From the NCBI RefSeq assembly GCF_030730865.1, contig NZ_JAVALZ010000004.1:176420-240419 (forward strand): 64,000 bases of DNA. Direction: 5' to 3'. The position numbers were made by a program, and so were the translations under genes. Numbering within the stretch: the first letter of the stretch is position 1; the number at the start of each line of letters is the position of its first letter. Shown here in pieces: positions 8,573-18,396 of this stretch. This DNA is from Uliginosibacterium sp. 31-16. GTDB lineage: Bacteria > Pseudomonadota > Gammaproteobacteria > Burkholderiales > Rhodocyclaceae. The notes under the pieces are model-generated. The model ran no database searches. It was not told the DNA's origin and saw only the letters and a list, made by a program, of their open reading frames with translations.

Positions 8573-10228
8573 TCAGAGCAGCACACGGCGGAAATCTTGC
8601 AGCACGCCGGCGAAGTAAGCATTGAAACGTGCGGCGGCGGCGCCGTCGATCACGCGGTGATCCCAAGACAGCGACAGCGGCAGCATCAGGCGCGGCGCGA
8701 ACTGCTTACCGTCCCACACCGGGCGGATTTGTGATTTGCACACGCCCATGATCGCCACTTCCGGCGCATTGATGATCGGCGTGAAGTACACGCCGCCAAT
8801 GCCACCCAGCGAGCTGATGGAGAAACAACCGCCCTGCATCTGATCGGGTTTGAGCTTGCCGTCACGCGCGAGCTTGGCCAGATCGCCCATTTCCTTGGCA
8901 ATCTCGATCACGCCCTTCTTGTCGGCATCACGAATGACCGGCACGACCAGACCATTCGGGGTATCGGCAGCGAAACCGATGTGGAAGTATTTCTTCAGCA
9001 CCAGATTGTCGCCGTCGAGCGAGGCATTGAATTCGGGAAATTTCTTCAGCGCCGCCACGGCTGCCTTGATCATGAAGGCCAGCATGGTGAGCTTGGCGCC
9101 GGACTTCTCCAGCTCCTTGTTCATCTGCACGCGGAAGGCTTCCAGTTCGGTGATGTCCGCGTCATCGTGGTTGGTGACGTGCGGAATAACCACCCAGTTG
9201 CGGTGCAGGTTGGCACCGGAAATTTTCTTGATGCGCGACAGCGGCTGGGTTTCGATGCCGCCGAACTTGCTGAAGTCGACCTTCGGCCAAGGCAGCAGAT
9301 TGAGGCCGCCCACACCCGAGCCTGCGGCAGGCGCGGAACCTGCCGGCGCCAACGCGCCGGACGACACCTGCGCAAGGATGCCCTTGACGAAGTTCTGCAC
9401 GTCATCCTGCAGGATGCGGCCCTTCGGACCCGTTGCGGCGACCTTGGTGATATCCACGCCCAGTTCGCGTGCGAAACGGCGCACGCCGGGGCTGGCATGG
9501 GACTGAGCGGCGGAGGCCGTCGCCACAGGGCCTGCAGCCAGGGCGCCCGTAGACGCAGGCGCAGCGGGCGTCGGCGCGGCAGTTGCCGTAACAGCGGCCA
9601 CTGGCGCGGCTGCCGGGGCTGCAGCTGCGACCGAAGCCGGCGAAGCCGCGGTGGCGGCCCCCTCCAGAATCGCCAGCACGGCACCTTCGGCCACGCGCTG
9701 CCCGACCTTGACCAGCACTTCCTTGACCACGCCGGCAGCCGAACTCGGCACTTCCATGGTGGCCTTGTCGGACTCCAGGGTCGCGACCGGCGCATCGACG
9801 GCGATGGTGTCGCCGACCTTGATGAAGAGCTCGATAACCGGCACGTCCTTGAAGTCACCGATGTCCGGCACCTTCAGTTCGATGCGCCCCACAGCGGCGG
9901 GCGCGGCAACCGGTGCAGCTGCGACAGGCGCAGCAACGGGAGCCGGCGCGGCAACTGCCGGGGCAGGCGCTGGCGCAGCGGCGACGCCAGCGGCTTCCAG
10001 CACAACCACCACGGCGCCTTCGCCAACACGCTCACCAATCTTGACCTTGACTTCCTTGACCACGCCGGCGGCCGAGGACGGCACTTCCATGGTGGCTTTG
10101 TCCGACTCCAGGGTCAGCAACGGGTCGTCCAGCTTGACCGTATCGCCGACTTTGACGAACACCTCGATAACCGGCACATCCTTGAAGTCACCGATATCGG
10201 GGACTTTCACTTCAATGAGTTGACTCAT
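8573..10228 (-). CDS. aceF: Pyruvate dehydrogenase dihydrolipoyllysine acetyltransferase (E2)
   Basis: Core of the pyruvate dehydrogenase complex; carries acetyl groups on lipoyl arms and transfers them to CoA. The 551-residue protein has two lipoyl domains (residues 1-78 and about 115-190, modified lysines K44 and K155), each followed by an Ala/Pro-rich linker, a peripheral-subunit-binding domain (about 245-281, SPGVRRFARELGVDI) and a catalytic domain ending with WDHRVIDGAAAARF, where H524 is the catalytic histidine. The start is ATG 10228, preceded by GGAG; the longer frame to 10273 lacks support. The gap to lpdA is 15 bases, consistent with an operon. Confidence 0.97.
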   Translation of the reverse strand: MSQLIEVKVPDIGDFKDVPVIEVFVKVGDTVKLDDPLLTLESDKATMEVPSSAAGVVKEVKVKIGERVGEGAVVVVLEAAGVAAAPAPAPAVAAPAPVAAPVAAAPVAAPAAVGRIELKVPDIGDFKDVPVIELFIKVGDTIAVDAPVATLESDKATMEVPSSAAGVVKEVLVKVGQRVAEGAVLAILEGAATAASPASVAAAAPAAAPVAAVTATAAPTPAAPASTGALAAGPVATASAAQSHASPGVRRFARELGVDITKVAATGPKGRILQDDVQNFVKGILAQVSSGALAPAGSAPAAGSGVGGLNLLPWPKVDFSKFGGIETQPLSRIKKISGANLHRNWVVIPHVTNHDDADITELEAFRVQMNKELEKSGAKLTMLAFMIKAAVAALKKFPEFNASLDGDNLVLKKYFHIGFAADTPNGLVVPVIRDADKKGVIEIAKEMGDLAKLARDGKLKPDQMQGGCFSISSLGGIGGVYFTPIINAPEVAIMGVCKSQIRPVWDGKQFAPRLMLPLSLSWDHRVIDGAAAARFNAYFAGVLQDFRRVLL

Positions 10229-10311
10229 TCTTTTCTCCGCGGGAAGGAGGAAAAGCGAAGAGGGAAGGGGCAAACTGCTTCGCCCTTCCCGCCTCGCGCT
10301 TCACCTATTCA

Positions 10312-12984
10312 TCAGGCAAACAGGGGATTCGGCTTATTGACGTCAATGCCGTACTTGGCAATCGCTTCGGCCACCTTGGCACGCTCGATCTTGCCGTCGT
10401 CGGCCAGTGCCGCCAGGGCAGCCACGGTCACCCAGCGACGATCCACTTCGAAGTGGTCACGCAGGGCTTCGCGGGTGTCCGAACGACCGAAGCCATCAGT
10501 CCCCAGCACCACGTACTTGTTCGGCACGTAGGGGCGAATCTGCTCGGCATACAGGCGGATGTAGTCGGTCGCAACCACGAGCGGGCCAACGCTGCCCTTG
10601 AGTTTCTTCTCGACGTGCGAAACGCGCTTGTCATCCAGCGGATGGAGCATGTTCCAGCGAGTCACGTCCTGACCATCACGGGCCAGCTCGTTGAAGCTCG
10701 GCGCGCCCCAGATGTCGGCCTCGACACCCCAATCGGCCTTGAGCAGGTCGGCGGCGGCGATCACTTCACGGAAGATCGTGCCGGAGCCCATCAGCTGGAC
10801 GCGCGCGCCCTTGCTCTTGGCGCCATCGCGGAACTTGTACAGGCCCTTGATGATGTCGGCCTCCGCGCCTTCCGGCATGGCCGGATGCTCGTAGTTCTCG
10901 TTCATCACCGTCAGGTAGTAGTACACGTCTTCCTGCTCGGCAAACATGCGGCGCAGGCCGTCCTGGAAGATCACCGCGACTTCGTAGGCAAAAGTCGGGT
11001 CATAGCTCACACAGTTCGGGATGGTATGAGCCAGCACGTGGCTATGACCATCTTCGTGCTGCAGGCCTTCACCGTTCAGCGTGGTACGGCCAGCCGTACC
11101 ACCGATCAGGAAGCCACGTGCGCGCGAGTCGCCGGCGGCCCAGCACAGGTCCATGGTGCGCTGCAGACCGAACATCGAATAGAAGATGTAGAACGGAATC
11201 ATCTGCACGCCATGCGCCGAATAGGCGGTGGCCGAAGCAATCCAGTCAGCCATGGCGCCGGCTTCGTTGATGCCATCCTGCATCACCTGACCGTCCTTGG
11301 TCTCCTTGTAGAACATGAGCTGGTCATGATCCTGCGGAATGTATTTCTGGCCTTCCTGATTCCAGATGCCGTACTGACGGAACATGCCTTCCATGCCGAA
11401 AGTGCGCGACTCATCGACAACGATTGGCACCACATTCTTGCCAATGTTCTTGTCCTTGAGGATGGTATTGAACATGCGCACGATGGCCATGGTCGTGGAA
11501 ATTTCACGACCTTCACCCGAAGCCTTCAGCTGGGCTTCAAACGCCGACAGCGCGGGCACATCCAGCTTGGCGGCGGTGCGGCGACGGCTGGGCAGATAGC
11601 CGCCCAGATCCATGCGGCGCTGGCGCATGTAGTTCAGTTCCGGCGAGCCTTCCTCGAACTTGATGAAGGGCATCTCTTCAAGCTTGTCGTCAGCAACCGG
11701 AATATGGAAGCGATCGCGGAACGCCTTCAGGGAGTCCAGCGTCATCTTCTTCTGCTGGTGGCTGGTGTTCTGGGCTTCGCCCGATTCACCCATACCGAAG
11801 CCCTTGACGGTGTGCGCCAGAATCAGGGTCGGCTTGCCAACGGTTTCAACCGCTTGCTTGTACGCTGCGAAGACCTTGAACATGTCATGGCCGCCACGAT
11901 TGAGCTTCCAGATATCGTCGTCAGTCCAGTCCGCAACGAGCTCTTTGAGCTCCGGTGTGCTGAAGAAATGCTCGCGCACCCAGGTGCCATTCTTCGACTT
12001 GTAGGTCTGGTATTCGCCGTCGACCACTTCGAGCATGCGCTTCTTGAGCAGGCCCTTGGTGTCGCGGGCAAACAGGGCATCCCAGTTGGAGCCCCACATC
12101 AGCTTGACGACATTCCAGCCAGCGCCACGGAACTCGGCTTCAAGCTCCTGAACGATCTTGCCGTTGCCACGCACCGGACCATCCAGACGCTGCAGGTTAC
12201 AGTTGATCACGAAGATCAGGTTGTCGAGCTTCTCGCGCGAAGCGAGGCCGAGCGCACCACGCGACTCGACCTCATCCATCTCGCCGTCGCCCATGAAGGC
12301 CCATACCTTGCGGTTGGTCGTATCCGAGATGCCGCGATCATTCAGGTAGCGCATGAAGCGGGCCTGATAGATCGCCTGCAGCGGGCCAAGGCCCATCGAC
12401 ACGGTCGGGAATTGCCAGAAGTTCGGCATCAGCCAGGGGTGCGGATAGGACGAAAGCCCCTTGCCCGAGGTTTCCTGGCGGAAATTGTCGAGTTGCTCTT
12501 CAGTCAGACGCCCCAACAGGAAGGCGCGCGCATAGATCCCGGGAATCGAGTGGCCCTGGAAGAAGATCAGATCGCCTTCCTGCGTATCGGTCGGCGCTTT
12601 CCAGAACCAGTTGAAGCCCACGTCGTAAAGGGTCGCGCTGGAAGCATAGGAGGCAATGTGACCACCCACATTGGTGTGCTTGTTGGCACGCACCACCATG
12701 GCGATGGCATTCCAGCGAAGATACGCCTGAATGCGCAGTTCCAACTCGGGATCGCCCGGATAGTTGGGCTGATCAGAGGTGGAAATGGTGTTGAGATAAG
12801 GAGTATTGGCGCTGTAAGGAACAACCACGCCGCCATCGCGCAGATCCTCGATCAGGCGTTCAATCAGATAACGGGCGCGATCCGGACCTTCGTGCGCAAC
12901 GACTGCATCGAGCGCTTCCAACCATTCCTGCGTCTCCTGCTGATCCGCATCGGACTGCAAAAGGACATGGGGCACAACTGCCAT
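10312..12984 (-). CDS. aceE: Pyruvate dehydrogenase E1 component, homodimeric type
   Basis: Thiamine-diphosphate enzyme that decarboxylates pyruvate and acetylates the E2 lipoyl arms. The 890-residue single-chain protein matches the E. coli AceE type, not the alpha/beta type. Landmarks include VGGHIASYASSATLYDVGFN, the ThDP motif GDGEMDE...N (from FMGDGEMDEVESRG to LIFVINCNLQRLDG), HTVKGFGMG and RTTLNGEGLQHEDGHSH. The start is ATG 12984, with GAGGAGAG eight bases upstream. First gene of the aceE-aceF-lpdA operon; a two-component system is transcribed divergently. Confidence 0.98.
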   Translation of the reverse strand: MAVVPHVLLQSDADQQETQEWLEALDAVVAHEGPDRARYLIERLIEDLRDGGVVVPYSANTPYLNTISTSDQPNYPGDPELELRIQAYLRWNAIAMVVRANKHTNVGGHIASYASSATLYDVGFNWFWKAPTDTQEGDLIFFQGHSIPGIYARAFLLGRLTEEQLDNFRQETSGKGLSSYPHPWLMPNFWQFPTVSMGLGPLQAIYQARFMRYLNDRGISDTTNRKVWAFMGDGEMDEVESRGALGLASREKLDNLIFVINCNLQRLDGPVRGNGKIVQELEAEFRGAGWNVVKLMWGSNWDALFARDTKGLLKKRMLEVVDGEYQTYKSKNGTWVREHFFSTPELKELVADWTDDDIWKLNRGGHDMFKVFAAYKQAVETVGKPTLILAHTVKGFGMGESGEAQNTSHQQKKMTLDSLKAFRDRFHIPVADDKLEEMPFIKFEEGSPELNYMRQRRMDLGGYLPSRRRTAAKLDVPALSAFEAQLKASGEGREISTTMAIVRMFNTILKDKNIGKNVVPIVVDESRTFGMEGMFRQYGIWNQEGQKYIPQDHDQLMFYKETKDGQVMQDGINEAGAMADWIASATAYSAHGVQMIPFYIFYSMFGLQRTMDLCWAAGDSRARGFLIGGTAGRTTLNGEGLQHEDGHSHVLAHTIPNCVSYDPTFAYEVAVIFQDGLRRMFAEQEDVYYYLTVMNENYEHPAMPEGAEADIIKGLYKFRDGAKSKGARVQLMGSGTIFREVIAAADLLKADWGVEADIWGAPSFNELARDGQDVTRWNMLHPLDDKRVSHVEKKLKGSVGPLVVATDYIRLYAEQIRPYVPNKYVVLGTDGFGRSDTREALRDHFEVDRRWVTVAALAALADDGKIERAKVAEAIAKYGIDVNKPNPLFA

Positions 12985-13197
12985 TGTTTCTCTCCTCACC
13001 AGGGGTTCATGGACTCACCCCAATCGGAGGAACCGGGGGAGCTAGCTTTTTTGTCGACTTGCCCGCATGCGAAAAAAGCGCCCGAAGGCCCCCTGCTCTG
13101 CGAGCTTGTGGGACGTCTGCCGTCCCCCGGATGCACATATGGACTTGCCCGAATACGCCTGAAAACCGGACAAACCCACAAGATCCGTCGATTTCAC

Positions 13198-13226
13198 AAT
13201 ATAAAAGAACGACCCTCTCTACGCAA
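13198..13226 (-). promoter_or_regulatory. Candidate aceE promoter
   Basis: Minus strand: TTGCGT, 17 bases, TATATT. The -35 box matches four of six consensus positions and the -10 box five of six. It is the best spaced pair I found upstream of aceE, but it was chosen by eye. Confidence 0.35.
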
Positions 13227-13278
13227 TGACAAGCCTCCATCAAATTTCATGAGCCGCCCATAAAAAACCTTGAGCAAT

Positions 13279-13303
13279 CATAATGTTGCGGCGCAGCATT
13301 ATG
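13279..13303. promoter_or_regulatory. 25-bp inverted repeat, operator candidate
   Basis: CATAATG and CATTATG form the outer arms, with an inner TGC/GCA pair around GGC; a single mismatch separates outer and inner arms. It lies between the divergent aceE and histidine kinase genes, so either operon could be controlled from it. It does not match the E. coli PdhR operator. Confidence 0.4.
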
Positions 13304-13559
13304 ACAATAAGCTACAGCACCCTGTCTTGCTTTTCTGGCAGGATACCCACAAGTCCCGCAGCCTTACCCACGAAGGCAGCGCATCATTGCCCCGCCTAGG
13401 GGGAAGCCCCGATGCAGCGGCCATCGCCCCTACCGGACAATTGCTGAACACCCACCTGCACGCAGGTTACTTTCCTGATCTCGGGGCCACGCCCCTGCAC
13501 GGCAGCATGGATCAGACGATAATCTGCCCCCCCTGACCATCCAGCCCAGCCTTGACGGG

Positions 13560-15644
13560 ATGAAACCCAGCGACGACTCAGAACATCCTCAGCCAGGTCC
13601 TCAGCGGCCGCAATCCTCTGCCCTGTCAATCCTGATGCTGGCGGCGGTGCTCGGGCTGGTGTGGTTTGCCGCCCTGCCTCCGGAGGTTTTCAAGGACGGC
13701 ACCGACCCGCAACGCTTCACCCTGATCATCATCATTGCCCTGGTTGCTGTCGCCGCCTGGGGCGTATTGCTGGCAAAGGAACAGAACCTGCGCGTGGGAC
13801 AGGTTGAAGAAGAGCGTGACCTGTTCTTCCGTCTGTCTCTGAATATTTTTGGCGTTCTAAGCCTGGACGGCCATTTTCAACGCCTCAATCCTGCTCTCAT
13901 CAACATTCTGGGACTGAAACCAGAGAATGTTGAAGGCATGTCGCTGACGGATATCGTGCACGCGGATGATGTTGCGATCGCACGGGAGGGGCTGACTGCG
14001 CTTGCTGGCGGACGCCCAATCCAGATCGAACTGCGCTGCCGCTGCGGTGATGGCAGCTATCGCTGGCTGAACTGGAGCGCCAATCCCCTTCTGGAAGAAT
14101 CCCGCATCTACGCAGTGGCTCATGACGTCACAGATCGCAAAGCCGGCGAAGATGCCCTGCGGGCAGAGTTCGCCTTCCGTAAGGCAATGGAGGATTCGGT
14201 ACTCACCGGCCTGCGAGCCATTGACCTGAAAGGGCGCATCATTTACGTCAATCACGCATTCTGCGAGCTGGTTGGCTGGGGCGCAGAAGAGCTTATTGGC
14301 CAGAATCCGCCTTTCCCCTATTGGCCAGACAAGGATCACGACCAGAACTGGCGCAAGCTGCAGACCTGCCTGGCCGGTGACGCGCCCGCCGAGGGCATGG
14401 AACTGCGCGTCCGCCGACGCAACGGGAAGCTGCGGGATGTGCGTCTGCACGTCTCGCCATTGGTCGACGCCCACGGCATACAAACCGGCTGGATGACGGC
14501 CATGACTGACATCACCGAGCAACGCCGCGCGCGCGCAGAACTGCAGGCCGCCAACGACCGCATCACGACAGTGCTGGAGGGGCTGGATGCTGCAGTGTAC
14601 GTGGCAGAGGCGGCCAGTGGCGCCCTGCTCTACTCGAACCGGGCCTATGAGGCGCAAACCCGCTTCGCTGGCGATGCCAGCCACATGGGCGTGCCACAGC
14701 CGGAGCTGGGGGATTATCCGGTCGATCCGCGCAAGCTCAACACCCGCGATGTACCGCGTGAGTTGTTTGATGGCGAGCTGCAACATCCGGCGACGGGACA
14801 GTGGTTCCACTTGCGCGAACGTGCCCTGCGCTGGGTTGACGGTCGCGTCGTGCGCCTTGCAGTTGCCACCGATGTGTCAGCACTGAAGCGCGCCGAGGAA
14901 CTCAATCGCGAACAGGAGGCGCGTCTGGCCAAAACTTCACGCCTGATCGCGATGGGCGAAATGGCCTCCACGCTGGCTCACGAACTGAACCAGCCCCTTT
15001 CGGCAATATCCAATTACAGCATGGGCTGCGTCAATCGCCTGAAAAGCGGCAATTACAAGCATGAGGACATCCTTGCCGCGATGGAAAAAGCCAGCGCCCA
15101 GGCAGCGCGTGCTGGCAATATCGTGCGCCGGGTGCGCGATTTCGTGCGCAAGAGCGAACCACGTCGCACACTGGTCAATATCGGCCAGATCACCGAAGAC
15201 GCTCTCGGAATAGCCGACATCGAGGCTCGTCGCCTTGGCGCCCGCATCCTCACCACTATCCCGGAAGGACTGCCGATGGTTCTGGCAGACCGCATCATGA
15301 TCGAGCAGGTATTGCTGAACCTGATCAAGAACGCCGCGGAATCAATGCAGGACTTGCCCATTGAGCAGCGTCAGGTGCACATTACCGCCAGCCTCACCGA
15401 AGACGCCATTGAAGTCAGCGTTGCAGACAACGGCAGTGGCATCAGCGATGAGCACCTGGAAAACCTGTTTTCTCCTTTTTTCACCACCAAACAGGATGGC
15501 ATGGGCATGGGCCTGAACATCTGCCGTTCCATCATCGAATTTCACAAAGGTCGGTTGTGGGTTGACGCCAACCCCGCCGGAGGGAGTATCTTCAGCTTCA
15601 CCTTGCCGCAGGAGAAAAGTCTTGAACCCGAATATGACGCATAA
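13560..15644 (+). CDS. Membrane PAS-domain sensor histidine kinase (FixL-like)
   Basis: Sensor kinase of 694 residues. Two membrane segments (about 21-40 and 53-72) enclose only a short periplasmic loop, so the signal is probably sensed by cytoplasmic or membrane PAS domains. At least three PAS-like units follow: about 84-195 (LSLDGHFQRLNPALINILG), 200-320 (DLKGRIIYVNHAFCELVGWG) and 325-440. The kinase core begins near 460 with the phospho-acceptor H474 in MASTLAHELNQPLSAISNY, the HisKA variant typical of FixL-like kinases, then N, G1 and G2 boxes (NLIKNAAES, DNGSGIS, GMGMGLNI). The ribosome site is weak. The next gene is its likely partner. Its position divergent from aceE suggests a carbon or redox role, but this is inference. 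Confidence 0.9.
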   Translation: MKPSDDSEHPQPGPQRPQSSALSILMLAAVLGLVWFAALPPEVFKDGTDPQRFTLIIIIALVAVAAWGVLLAKEQNLRVGQVEEERDLFFRLSLNIFGVLSLDGHFQRLNPALINILGLKPENVEGMSLTDIVHADDVAIAREGLTALAGGRPIQIELRCRCGDGSYRWLNWSANPLLEESRIYAVAHDVTDRKAGEDALRAEFAFRKAMEDSVLTGLRAIDLKGRIIYVNHAFCELVGWGAEELIGQNPPFPYWPDKDHDQNWRKLQTCLAGDAPAEGMELRVRRRNGKLRDVRLHVSPLVDAHGIQTGWMTAMTDITEQRRARAELQAANDRITTVLEGLDAAVYVAEAASGALLYSNRAYEAQTRFAGDASHMGVPQPELGDYPVDPRKLNTRDVPRELFDGELQHPATGQWFHLRERALRWVDGRVVRLAVATDVSALKRAEELNREQEARLAKTSRLIAMGEMASTLAHELNQPLSAISNYSMGCVNRLKSGNYKHEDILAAMEKASAQAARAGNIVRRVRDFVRKSEPRRTLVNIGQITEDALGIADIEARRLGARILTTIPEGLPMVLADRIMIEQVLLNLIKNAAESMQDLPIEQRQVHITASLTEDAIEVSVADNGSGISDEHLENLFSPFFTTKQDGMGMGLNICRSIIEFHKGRLWVDANPAGGSIFSFTLPQEKSLEPEYDA

Positions 15645-16266
15645 CCCGAGCCAGTCCGAGCAGCTTGTCTACATCGTCGATGACGATGAAGCCCTGCGCG
15701 ACTCGTTGATCTGGCTGCTCGAATCGACCGGCCTGAAGTCGCAGGCATTCGAGTCGGCAGAGGCGTTCCTGACCGCCTACAGCCCGAAAATGAATGGCTG
15801 CCTGGTACTGGATATCCGCATGCCTGGCATGAGCGGGCTGGAACTGCATGAAAAGCTCAATGCCATGCACTCGACCTTGCCAGTAATTTTCATCACAGGT
15901 CACGGCGATGTCCCGATGGCCGTTTCAGCCCTCAAGAAAGGCGCAGTGGATTTCATCGAAAAGCCTTTCAACGATCAGGAGATGGTCAGTCTGATCCGTG
16001 GTGCGCTGCTTGAGGACCTGAAAAATCATGAAGCCCGCCAGCAGGAAGCGGATGCTCAGCGCCGCATCGAGGGGCTCACCCCGCGCGAGCGCGAAGTGCT
16101 GGAACTGATTGTGGCGGGCCGCCTCAACAAGCAGATCGCTGATGACCTGGGCATCAGCATCAAGACGGTGGAGGTGCACCGCGCCCGCGTGATGGAAAAG
16201 ATGGGCGTGAATTCACTGGCAGAACTGGTGCAGCACGTGATGATTTCGGCTCCGAAGCACGAATAA
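15622..16266 (+). CDS. FixJ-family response regulator
   Basis: Response regulator of about 214 residues with an N-terminal receiver (phospho-acceptor aspartate in LVLDIRMPGMSG, conserved lysine in EKPFNDQEM) and a C-terminal LuxR/FixJ helix-turn-helix (LTPREREVLELIVAGRLNKQ, IADDLGISIKTVEVHRARVM). I choose TTG 15622 because AGGAG lies seven bases upstream; the alternative ATG 15634 is 19 bases away from it. Either start overlaps the end of the kinase gene, so the two are translationally coupled and form a FixL/FixJ-like pair. DNA targets are unknown. Confidence 0.9.
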   Translation: MNPNMTHNPSQSEQLVYIVDDDEALRDSLIWLLESTGLKSQAFESAEAFLTAYSPKMNGCLVLDIRMPGMSGLELHEKLNAMHSTLPVIFITGHGDVPMAVSALKKGAVDFIEKPFNDQEMVSLIRGALLEDLKNHEARQQEADAQRRIEGLTPREREVLELIVAGRLNKQIADDLGISIKTVEVHRARVMEKMGVNSLAELVQHVMISAPKHE

Positions 16267-16283
16267 GCAATCCAGCTCAAAGC

Positions 16284-16314
16284 AAAAGGCCCGATCAAGC
16301 AGATCGGGCCTTTT
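16284..16314. terminator. Bidirectional terminator (FixJ-like regulator / trpC)
   Basis: A 13-bp stem, AAAAGGCCCGATC with GATCGGGCCTTTT, around AAGCA, followed by more T residues. It separates the regulator from convergent trpC. Confidence 0.9.
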
Positions 16315-16334
16315 TTCTTTCCAGCACCGGACGT

Positions 16335-17165
16335 TCAGGCAAACAGGCGCGCCAGTTCCTCGCCCGGGTTGTCAGCACGCATGAACGCCTCGCCCACCAG
16401 AAAAGCATGCACCCCGTTGGCGCGCATGGTCGCAACATCCTGCGGGCCGAAGATGCCGCTTTCGGTCACGACAATGCGCCCGGCCGGAATCCGTGCCAGT
16501 TGCGACAGGGTGACTTCCAGCGAGACTTCAAAAGTGCGCAGGTTGCGGTTGTTGATGCCCAGCAACGGCGTCGTCAACCGCAGGGCGAGATCCAGCTCTT
16601 CAGCACTGTGTACTTCCACCAACACGGCCATCCCCAGGTCGTGGGCCAACTGCTCCAGCTCCAGCATGTGGCTCACGGCAGCACGCGCAGTGCTGGCATT
16701 CACCGTGCCATCCGGCGGCAGGAACGCCGCCACGATCAGCAGGATGGCATCCGCCCCCATCGCCCGGGCTTCAAAGACCTGATAGGCGTCGATGATGAAG
16801 TCCTTGCGCAGCACCGGCAGCTGGCAAGCGCCGCGGGCGGCCTGCAGATACGCGGGCGAGCCCTGGAAATACTGACGATCCGTCAGCACCGACAGGCAGG
16901 CCGCGCCCCCCTTTTCATATGAGGCGGCGATTTCGGCCGGATGAAAATCAGCCCGGATCACGCCTTTGGACGGGCTTGCCTTCTTGACCTCTGCAATCAC
17001 CCCGGCCCCGCCCGCTGCAATTTTCGCGCGGATGGCGCCGACAAAATCACGCACCGGCGCAGCATCGCGGGCTTCTTCGACAATGGCTTCACGCGAGATT
17101 TCGCGCTCGGCAGCTTCGATTTCCACGCGCTTGGTGGCCAGGATTTTTTGCAGGATGTCGGACAT
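16335..17165 (-). CDS. trpC: Indole-3-glycerol phosphate synthase
   Basis: Cyclises CdRP to indole-3-glycerol phosphate in tryptophan synthesis. The 276-residue TIM barrel shows [20 protein letters not shown] at the N-terminus, [19 protein letters not shown] (catalytic lysine), [40 protein letters not shown] and [10 protein letters not shown]. It is not fused to trpF. The start is ATG 17165, with AGG seven bases upstream; the frame runs twelve codons further without support. About 200 bases containing repeat locus B separate it from trpD, unusually long for a trp operon. Confidence 0.97.
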   Translation of the reverse strand: MSDILQKILATKRVEIEAAEREISREAIVEEARDAAPVRDFVGAIRAKIAAGGAGVIAEVKKASPSKGVIRADFHPAEIAASYEKGGAACLSVLTDRQYFQGSPAYLQAARGACQLPVLRKDFIIDAYQVFEARAMGADAILLIVAAFLPPDGTVNASTARAAVSHMLELEQLAHDLGMAVLVEVHSAEELDLALRLTTPLLGINNRNLRTFEVSLEVTLSQLARIPAGRIVVTESGIFGPQDVATMRANGVHAFLVGEAFMRADNPGEELARLFA

Positions 17166-17257
17166 GAATGGACCTGAAATGAAATGCTTGCTGGCCCGCA
17201 CAAGGGCTGCGGGCGCGTAAAAACCACATGGTAACAGCCGGGCCCAACCTGAATACC

Positions 17258-17334
17258 CCTGCCTGCAGACCCGCCTCTGGCGGATCTCTACAGGCAGGCA
17301 CCCTGAAAACAGGCGCCCAGCGTACTTCTACAGG
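17258..17334. repeat. Intergenic palindromic repeat, locus B (inside trpGDC)
   Basis: The best-paired copy of the family at 17258-17298: CCTGCCTG pairs with CAGGCAGG, AGA with TCT, and CCGCC with GGCGG around TCT. A second, diverged unit (CCCTGAAAACAGGCGCC...ACTTCTACAGG) follows to 17334. It lies between trpD and trpC, both minus strand, so it should be present in the polycistronic mRNA. Confidence 0.75.
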
Positions 17335-17367
17335 ACGCCCGCTCTCGGAGCGAGTACCGGCGCGGCT

Positions 17368-18393
17368 TTACAGCCAGGCCCGGGTCCGCTCAACAAAAGC
17401 CTCAAGCTTGCGCGTCGCCGCTCCGCTAGCGATCACATCCAGCGCACGCTCCACACCATTGGCCAGCGAATCCGCCACGCCTGCCACATACAGGCTGGCC
17501 CCCGCATTGAACGCCACGATGTCGCGCGCAGCCGGCAGCGTGCCGTTCAAGGCGCCCAGCAAGATCATCCTGGAGTCTTCAACATTCGTCGCCCGGATCG
17601 CCGACGCAGCATGCAGCGGCAGGCCAACATCTTCCGGCGTCAGGCGGTATTCGCGCACCTCGCCGTCGCGCAGCTCACCCACCAGCGTCGGTGCCGAAAT
17701 CGAAATCTCGTCCAGCCCTTCCATGCCGTGCACGATCAGCACATTGCGTGCGCCCAGTTGCTGCAGGACACGCACCTGGATACCGACCAGATCCGGGTGG
17801 AACACGCCCATCACCTGATTGGCCGCATTCGCCGGGTTGGTCAGCGGCCCCAGCAGATTGAAGATCGTGCGCACGCCCAGCTCGCGGCGCACGGGCGCGG
17901 CATGCTTCATCGCACTGTGATGATTGGGCGCAAACATGAAACCCACACCGATTTCGTCGATGCACTGACCAACCTGCTCCGGGTTCAGGTTCAGGTTCGC
18001 CCCCAGTGCCTCGAGCACGTCGGCCGAGCCCGACTGCGAAGACACGGCGCGCCCGCCATGCTTGGCGACACGCGCTCCAGCCGCCGCGGCAACAAACATC
18101 GCCGAGGTCGAAATGTTGAACGTATGGGCGCCATCGCCACCGGTACCACAGGTATCCACCAGTCCGGAGCGATCCGACGCAACCGGCACCTTGGTGGCCA
18201 GCTCGCGCATCACGACAGCCGCCGCAGCAATCTCGCCAATGGTTTCCTTCTTGACACGCAGACCAATGATGATCGCCGAGACAAGCACTGGCGACACCTG
18301 CCCGGACATGATCTGACGCATCAGATCAACCATCTCGTCGTGGAAAATCTCGCGGTGTTCGATGACGCGCTGGACGGCTTCTTGCGGACTCAT
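17368..18393 (-). CDS. trpD: Anthranilate phosphoribosyltransferase
   Basis: Transfers phosphoribosyl from PRPP to anthranilate. The 341-residue protein has the PRPP-binding [39 protein letters not shown], the conserved [20 protein letters not shown] and [11 protein letters not shown]. The start ATG 18393 lies three bases after the trpG stop, so translation is probably coupled to trpG. Encoded as a separate protein, not the TrpG-TrpD fusion of enterics. Confidence 0.97.
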   Translation of the reverse strand: MSPQEAVQRVIEHREIFHDEMVDLMRQIMSGQVSPVLVSAIIIGLRVKKETIGEIAAAAVVMRELATKVPVASDRSGLVDTCGTGGDGAHTFNISTSAMFVAAAAGARVAKHGGRAVSSQSGSADVLEALGANLNLNPEQVGQCIDEIGVGFMFAPNHHSAMKHAAPVRRELGVRTIFNLLGPLTNPANAANQVMGVFHPDLVGIQVRVLQQLGARNVLIVHGMEGLDEISISAPTLVGELRDGEVREYRLTPEDVGLPLHAASAIRATNVEDSRMILLGALNGTLPAARDIVAFNAGASLYVAGVADSLANGVERALDVIASGAATRKLEAFVERTRAWL

Positions 18394-18396
18394 GGC

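Larger units (their letters stand above)
12985..13559. other. Divergent intergenic region between aceE and the histidine kinase gene
   Basis: A 575-bp region with no convincing gene. It must hold the aceE promoter (minus strand) and the kinase promoter (plus strand). A minus-strand sigma-70 candidate is TTGCGT (13226-13221), a 17-base spacer and TATATT (13203-13198), giving aceE a leader of roughly 200 nt. A 25-bp palindrome lies at 13279-13303 and a smaller one (ACCTGC/GCAGGT) near 13453. Confidence 0.5.

Noticed and set aside
10453..13263. A 936-codon open frame antisense to aceE
   Set aside because: It lies entirely opposite a clear pyruvate dehydrogenase gene; its composition (His, Arg and Gln-rich) is the usual shadow of GC-rich codon bias and it matches no family.
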